In this document: positions 58,601 to 64,000 of the stretch, piece by piece
Layout of the letters: each line of letters begins with the position of its first letter
Position numbering within the stretch: the first letter of the stretch is position 1
Translations under genes and position numbers: made by a program
Source of the DNA: Rhyzopertha dominica
Taxonomy: Eukaryota > Arthropoda > Insecta > Coleoptera > Bostrichidae
Assembly: GCA_025024175.1 (NCBI GenBank)
Contig: QCXZ01000138.1
Coordinates: forward strand, 2,418,002-2,482,001
DNA length: 64,000 nt
Reading direction: 5' to 3'
Notes under the pieces: model-generated
What the model saw: only the letters and a program-made list of their open reading frames with translations
The model's database searches: none
Told to the model about the DNA's origin: nothing

Positions 58601-59855
58601 TAGTTGGATGACGCCTTTTGTACCTGTCAGTTTCGATGATGGTGTTTTGAGTTTCGAAAATCAAAATGGGGTCAATGAAATGAATGCTAAAGGTCCAAAT
58701 AAACTAAGAAAGATGCAAACAAGACTTGACAAATATAAAAAATCAAAGGTTGTAGGACTAACGGTCATATTTATAAGCTAATTGATTTATATAATGTTTT
58801 AGCTCAGGACATTTTTGTATAATTTGATGAAAACGCAAAGGCTAGCCTATATCTGTTTGCGCCACCCAGTTAAAGTTACAAAAAAGAGGCATAGTGACAC
58901 CTACATTTTTATAAATAAATAAACACCTGCTCTAGTGTTTCTCCCTTGTTGAAGCTCGTCAGGCAGGAATGACAAGTAGATTGACCAAATCAGACTGCCG
59001 CTTTGTATACTAAGTAGTAAATGGTTACCACTGTTGTACCCTACCTGTAGGTAATGTTCCGTTTAGGTGGCGCTGAAGGCATTAGCTTTCACTAACAACA
59101 TGTTTTTCTGTATCTCTTACCATTTAGCCTGTATGGTCCACGTTGTACACGAAAAAGGCAAGAAAGATGCATGACTTTTTTTTTCTAGAATTTAAATCAA
59201 AACTGAAATATTTCTGCGTGAAAGAGCTTCTTGCAGCTGTGTGTAACGTTATTTTGTATGAGGCAATTTCGAAAATGGACAATATATAGAATATAGTCGG
59301 CGCAATTAATTATATCTGCTGAATATATTGTGTGATCTGTAAAAAAAACAGGAATTATGTATTAACAAATTCACACTCTGGAGCAAGCATCTGCTTTAGG
59401 AAAATGTCTACTGTTTTTTTAATACTTGTCTACTTTAAAGATTTTTCGGTTTTCAGAACCACTATAGTTTTATAATAACATTTGTAGAATAAGTTATAAT
59501 GAAAATAAATAATTTTAAGTATTTCTGATTCAAACGTTTATTTACTACTGAAATCTGCATACGTTGGTAGTTAGCCAATTAATGATTTAAAATTCGGATT
59601 TTATAAATAAAGCAATACATTAACTGATGTATCAGAAGGTGAATAAATTTCTCACTTATAACGCTGAATCGATGGGTCTAAAGACCGATGAGTATTTTTC
59701 TTCTGCGCAGTGATGTATCCAATGTAGGAAATACAAAACCTTATCCTCATGCTATGTAATATTTTGATCCAAATCCAGTCATATTTAAAATGTTATTAAA
59801 TTCTTACTAATTGTTGAACTGGTTAGTACTAATAAGTAACTCAATAACTGCTCTA
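55690..59855. other. no confident gene; one GC-richer block
   Basis: Most is AT-rich. A 61-codon frame on + (57425-57610) encodes two hydrophobic helices but lacks supporting signals. 57790-58390 is richer in G+C with a 133-codon open frame on the - strand (57798-58199) that matches nothing known to me; TAATTA-type motifs nearby would suit a regulatory block, which is only a guess. Confidence 0.35.
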
Positions 59856-60103
59856 AATATACAGGGTCGCTACAGAATATGGAACCAACAGGATATTTCA
59901 GGTTTTGTTCGACCGATTTTTCTGAAATTGTGTATGGGTCTATTCTGAGTTGAGCCTGACAAAGAACAAAATGTAGAAAAAGGCCTTGTATTACAATTTG
60001 TCATTGACTGATGATAATTTTTATATAGTTTGATCAATTTTTTTGCGAATCTGGTACCCAAAAAGGAAAAAACATGATTCCTCCATTTTTCTTTAGATTT
60101 AAA

Positions 60104-61100
60104 TTACAGAAGATGCTCAAAATGTGCCCCATTTACTTCCTGGCAGTTATGCAGCCCCCAGTAAAAGTTTTCTTTGTTGCATATTTGGACGTAAGTTCTT
60201 AATTTCTGCCCTGATTTGTCCTTTTTAATCTTCTGCATTATGTGGCCGATCACCATAAATACTATTTTTCAAATTCCCCCACCGGAAAAAAATAAGCGAC
60301 GTCAGATCAGAGAANCGTGCTGAGCATTTTATCGCTCCGCGCCTACCACTCCATCTGTCAGGAAATATCGCATACAAATATCCACTAACGTTGACTGCAA
60401 AATAGTTCGGTGCACCATCTTACTGAAATTATATCTGTTCAGAAGGACGCTCAGCATTTTCTCGATTAGGGAACAGGCGAATAGGTTCTGATATAATGAG
60501 TTCGCGCAAGAGCTGTAAATACTTAACCGCATTCAAACTTCTGTCGTTGAAAAAAGACCCAATAATGTGCTAGTCGATAATATCACACCAGACATTCAGT
60601 TCCCGAGGGTGTTGTGAGTGGACTAGTTCCATCCAATGTGGAATTGTGTCCGACCAATATCTGCAATTATGTCTATTCACATTACCTTTGAGACAAAAAG
60701 TATACAGTACAAGTATTCACATTACCATTGACACAAAAATTTTGTATGGATAAAAATTATCTTTTTTCAAATTTTTTTAAACAGATCTTCTGCTAATATG
60801 GTGAATGAGAGCACGCTGTTGTACGGAACACATGGGATTTTCTTGCACACCTAAAACGATATTCAAGCTACTTTCCTCACTCGTAGCAACCTTCGGACGT
60901 CCTGGTTTTTGACGATTTTTAACACCGCCGGTTTCGTCAAAACGTTGCAGTGTTTTAATAACTATTGATCTAGCAGTTGGTTCACGATCTTCATGAATTG
61001 CATTGTAGAGTGCAACTACTTTCGAATAACTTCACCTTCTATCTCCATAACCAATCATCATCAAAATTTCGATGCGATTATGTTCATTTAACTGAGGCAT
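60104..61100 (-). pseudogene. mariner-type transposase, near full length but decayed
   Basis: Starts at the ATG at 61100: MPQLNEHNRIEILMMIGYGD, then RSIVIKTLQRFDETGGVKNR and PGRPKV, the paired helix-turn-helix region; NFYPYKI ends it. The catalytic domain follows: NRHNCRYWSDTIPHWMELVH, LNVWCDII, QDGAPNYFAVNV-like (here preceded by a stop for Q), FPDRWSGRRGAI and SDLTSLIFFRWGNLKN, the worn SPDLTPLDFFLWG with the last catalytic Asp. It ends GAHFEHLL at the TAA at 60104. About 330 codons, the usual length for the family (DUF4817/IS630 type). At least five stops and several frameshifts, one N at 60315. Confidence 0.88.
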
Positions 61101-61282
61101 GGCGGCAGTAAATAAAAAAGTGAATCACAAGGACAATGAAGACACCTGGAGTTTTTGTTGTTACTTAGCGATAAGGAATATGGTTTTTATCCTGAAGTTT
61201 TTTACAAGACCCAAGTTTGTTATCACACTTTTCTCAACTTAGAAGCAATAAATTGTACAAGTGCGATACCTTTTTGAAACCA

Positions 61283-61455
61283 GGAATAATAATAATAATA
61301 ATTTATTGAGTAACAAAACAAGTTACATAATAGGAAGGAGTTAGCACAATGCTATCTACCACTCCTCCCCAAATCGAAATACATATATAAGCACCAGAGT
61401 AAAGAAAACAATATAGCTACTGCAAAACATATCCTTTCTAACGATGTGCCGTTTG
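61283..61455. mobile_element. short insertion nested in the mariner, with (AAT)n end
   Basis: An (AAT)6-7 run (about 61285-61304) followed by ATTTATTGAG... and about 150 bases of unrelated sequence separate the mariner body from its right terminal repeat. The layout, triplet run next to TTTATT on the left, is the same as the 3' end of the non-LTR element at 52645, so this is probably the 3' tip of a severely truncated retroelement on the - strand. Exact borders are uncertain. Confidence 0.5.
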
Positions 61456-61539
61456 AGCCCACGCACTATTTCAGAAAAATTGTTAGAACAGAACCTAAAA
61501 TATCCTGCTGGTTCCATACTTTCTAGCGACCCGGTAGGG

Positions 61540-62140
61540 CTTATCCTGCAACAATAACTTGTAAGAAACTTGGAAGTAAAGTGAATCATCATTTAAATTG
61601 GTGCATGTTAAGAGCCAGAAGTAACTCAATGCTTGTTATTGGATAAAGGAGGCGCTATAGTGAGCTGAGCTAGTCAATTATAAAAATTGCTTATGGGATA
61701 TATCTACTGTTCACCGCTGGTTATCAGTAAGTTGTCTTCTGTTAAAAACGAAGGATGACCTGCGCGAAAAGAATAAGCGATGTGTATATGCAAAAAATGA
61801 AGATTATGACAATTAATAGCTGTAAATTGATACTGAACAACCTCCAGGAAAACAGAGTTTACGAGTTCCTTTTCTAGAATAAAAAGGGCACTATTGTAAG
61901 TCGTTTAAGTTTATGTCGTCCGAATAAAAATGTAAAAATCCCGTGATTTTCAACATTTTGTTCTGACATTCAGATTTTTCAGCTTGACGATGTAGAGAGA
62001 CTCTTTATTTATCTTTACTGATGCTCATATACTTGTCTCTATGCGCTTATAACAGAAATTAAGCACTAACTACTATAATAATTCCTTCACCTACCGACTT
62101 TGTGCATCGTTACCCGTATTACTTAAAGCTTTTGTTTCCA
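61540..62140. other. no gene seen; upstream flank of the LDLa exon
   Basis: AT-rich sequence without repeat or coding signal. It ends in a pyrimidine-rich tract leading to the splice acceptor-like CTTTTGTTTCCAG at 62141. Confidence 0.45.
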
Positions 62141-62141
62141 G

Positions 62142-62342
62142 AGCCCGCCCGGCCAATGATGAAGCGGACCATCACTGTTGTCCTGTTATGCCTGGTAGCG
62201 GAAGCGGTGGCGCAAACTGCCGCCCCCAAGTGCAAGGTGTCGGAATATCCTTGCCAGAACGGCCGCTGCGTCACACTCAATCGCTACTGCAATAACGTAA
62301 ACGACTGCGGCGATTCGTCTGATGAACCAAGACACTGCACAC
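62142..62342 (+). CDS. exon encoding a signal peptide and an LDL-receptor class A domain (partial gene)
   Basis: Acceptor-like TTTTGTTTCCAG ends at 62141 and an AC|GTAAGT donor lies at 62341-62346, defining an exon of about 201 bases. Translation starts at 62156 (MMKRTITVVLLCLVAEAVAQ, a clear signal peptide; a second ATG follows at once) and runs 62 codons plus one base, so the donor is phase 1. The mature part, from about CKVSEYPCQNGRC through CNNVNDCGDSSDE to RHC, has the six cysteines and acidic calcium-binding D-x(3)-D-x-SDE cluster of an LDLa module. Much richer in G+C than its surroundings, as expected for an active host exon. The product is secreted or a type I membrane protein; later exons are not found in this window. 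The wording resembles LDLa modules that precede CUB-like domains in insect proteins, but the gene cannot be named. Confidence 0.85.
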
Positions 62343-62346
62343 GTAA

Positions 62347-63283
62347 GTAAGCATAGACAAAAAAAATTATACTCGTTGTTAGTAGTGAATGTTCATTAAA
62401 AAATTCATCATATAGTTCATGACTTACTAGTCGTTTCACGAAAATAATAGTTAACGTCCGCTATCGTTTAGAAATGATAAATATAAGCGAGAAAATACGC
62501 GCCCCAGTTTAAAGAAAAAAAAAACCATATCAAAATAAAGAGGTCGCTTTAGCCAACTGGTTTCGATGCGGGATAGTAGAAAAATTTTCGTGAATTCCTC
62601 CATTTCACACGGCGTATGACGGCTCGTTTGAAAGCTTACCTCCAGCAAGAGACACTTTTAACACTTTAACTGCCAAATCGAATTTTGATTAATGAGAATG
62701 GCATATTATATTAGTGCCAAGTACGAATACCTCCACTAAGGATGCCGAACAAACGATTCGAAAGCGTGCCTGTTTTTGCCGGCAAATTCAAGCGTTAACG
62801 GATTGCCGATAGGTGGCCTCCCATGTTAAGTGTACAATTTTTAAATAAGTTAAGCAAAATATGACACATTTCCCATTTACTGGTTAAACGTGAGGTCGTA
62901 TTTTCATTTCAAGTTATAAAATTACAAATACTCGCCATTCAGTATATCGCCATAAATAATATAAAATTATCGTGTAATATCAATGTTTATCGTAATACAA
63001 CAGCATTAAGAAGCTATGTACTATCGTACATTCACTTGTTTGTGTGCTCTAAGCGACCTTAGATTTCGCCAAATCGATAACAATATGATAACAAAAAACA
63101 CCTAAAAGGTAAATGAAACTTGTGAAACAGTACTAATAATAATTTAAAAAATTGAGCACTGTTGTAACTGTTCAGAGCATATTGAAAATTTATATAACAT
63201 ATTCCTATGTCACGTCACCTCCTATTGCATGATGATTATTATGTATTTCTGAATAAGATGATAAAAAAGAGCAAAAATGTAAA
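62347..63283. other. intron sequence of the LDLa gene (presumed)
   Basis: Follows the donor of the LDLa exon; no acceptor with a continuing coding exon was recognised. AT-rich, with no repeat defined before 63287. Confidence 0.45.
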
Positions 63284-63286
63284 AAT

Positions 63287-63499
63287 CTTACACTTACAGT
63301 CACTAAATATATTACAGTACCGCAATTCATTCTCCATATTTTTGCACTAAAACGGCGGATGAAATCAAAACCATTGAAAGCAAAAAGGTTTGATCCCGTC
63401 TTCTACATAAAGATTTAAATTTTCCGCTGCTATTTTGCACTAAAATGGCGGACAATTGCGGTACTTTATCTATTTAGTAACTTTACTTACACTTGTAAG
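63287..63499. mobile_element. MITE-like element with TIRs and internal direct repeats
   Basis: The left arm (63287-63330, CTTACACTTACAG...AGTACCGCAATT) pairs with the complement of the right arm (63453-63499, CAATTGCGGTACTTT...ACTTGTAAG). Just inside each arm TTTTGCACTAAAA(C/T)GGCGGA occurs in direct, not inverted, orientation (63340-63359 and 63433-63452). About 213 bases in total, no coding capacity. Target duplication not obvious. Lies in the presumed intron of the LDLa gene. Confidence 0.6.
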
Positions 63500-64000
63500 T
63501 TGCCGCCATCTACCAGGGACATTTGAAACTTCTATAACCCTCTTTCTAAAAGAGGGCTATTTTTGTAGCATGACAGATGACAAAGATCGTTATCCTTTTA
63601 AGTGGATAATGGATCATTTTTCCTTGTCAACGTAGCAAAACAAAAAAAATATTGGATAAACTCCAAAAATATTGATTTAGATATCGTCTTTGAAGATCAA
63701 TAATAAATTTCATTAAACAATTTATATCTTCATTACTGCGTACTGTATTTTCACCGATCTACAAGATGTTTAAAATGTAATAACTTCCACATCTTGGGTG
63801 GTACAACTATTTTAGAATATATTATAATAACTTACATTGTCATTCAAATTAAACGATCTGGTTTAGTCCCACTACATTCTTATTACAGAAAATGCTATAA
63901 CTGTTTCGGTTTAGTAGCCATCATTAAGAATAACCAGACGCTACTGAAGAACATTACCACGTAATAATAAATAAGATACAAGTATTAAGAGTAAGGAAGT
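63500..64000. other. no gene seen
   Basis: AT-rich sequence to the end of the window with no recognisable exon, repeat or RNA gene. Confidence 0.45.

Larger units (their letters stand above)
59860..61536 (-). mobile_element. mariner-type DNA transposon with TIRs and TA target duplication
   Basis: The left end CAGGGTCGCTACAGAATATG (from 59862) and the complement of the right end CCGGGTCGCTAGAAAGTATG (from 61534 inward) continue to match as inverted repeats for about 73 bases (59862-59935 and 61462-61534). Both are bounded by TA (59860-59861, 61535-61536), the duplication expected for IS630/Tc1/mariner. Length is about 1.67 kb including a nested insertion near the right end (about 61283-61455). 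One transposase pseudogene fills the interior on the - strand. Ends and orientation are read directly from the sequence. Confidence 0.9.

Noticed and set aside
1..64000. CRISPR arrays, bacterial operons, rRNA genes
   Set aside because: No regularly spaced short direct repeats, ribosome-binding sites or rRNA sequence; the window is clearly animal nuclear DNA.

Overview
The window reads as AT-rich, gene-poor nuclear DNA of an insect. The reasons are: spliced-gene signals (GTAAGT donors, pyrimidine-AG acceptors, TATA boxes, AATAAA), an LDL-receptor class A exon, and an old and varied load of arthropod-type transposable elements (Jockey/CR1-like and RTE-like non-LTR elements, Penelope-like elements, IS630/mariner, pogo/Tigger, hAT, a Crypton-type tyrosine recombinase, BEL/Pao). 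Scattered single N characters look like unresolved consensus bases. The order of insect cannot be fixed from the sequence. There are no bacterial operons, CRISPR arrays or rRNA genes.

Layout. 0.6-7.4 kb: three decayed non-LTR retrotransposons, all on the + strand, the third (5.3-7.25 kb) the best preserved but internally deleted. 8.4-10.9 kb: a Penelope-like GIY-YIG remnant (-), a fold-back MITE and a tyrosine-recombinase (Crypton-like) fragment (-). 12.1-16.1 kb: tRNA-like (SINE-type) sequences, two of them in a head-to-head inverted pair, then a Penelope-derived hairpin with a 16-bp target duplication and an RT scrap. 17.9-23.7 kb: a pogo/Tigger DDE fragment, two more copies of the Penelope terminal repeat (one with an endonuclease tail still open to its stop) and a non-LTR fragment. 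25-36 kb: isolated remnants (an unidentified coding fragment, a tRNA-like element, hAT, several RTs) in otherwise featureless DNA.

The centre of interest is 37.4-48.2 kb, a direct tandem segmental duplication. Copy A (about 37.38-40.90 kb) and copy B (about 40.97-48.17 kb) share, in the same order, a small secreted ricin-B-type (beta-trefoil, QxW) protein gene on the - strand, a mariner-type helix-turn-helix fragment and a non-LTR RT. Copy B keeps an intact two-exon, 127-codon gene with TATA box, 89-bp intron and AATAAA; copy A keeps the promoter but has lost the middle of the gene. Copy B has also taken up three extra blocks of about 1.1-1.4 kb, one of them LTR-like.

49-61.5 kb: an RT tail, a possible solo LTR and BEL/Pao fragment, a 5'-truncated non-LTR element with a long (TAA)n tail on the - strand, and a mariner element (59.86-61.53 kb) with about 73-bp terminal inverted repeats, TA target duplications and a decayed but near full-length transposase. 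At 62.1-62.35 kb lies the signal-peptide plus LDLa exon of a host gene whose other exons must lie outside or further right. A short MITE with internal direct repeats follows at 63.3-63.5 kb.

Only two stretches look like functional host protein-coding sequence: the trefoil gene at 42.3-42.7 kb and the LDLa exon at 62.1-62.3 kb. All family assignments are from reading conserved motifs by eye; no database search was possible.
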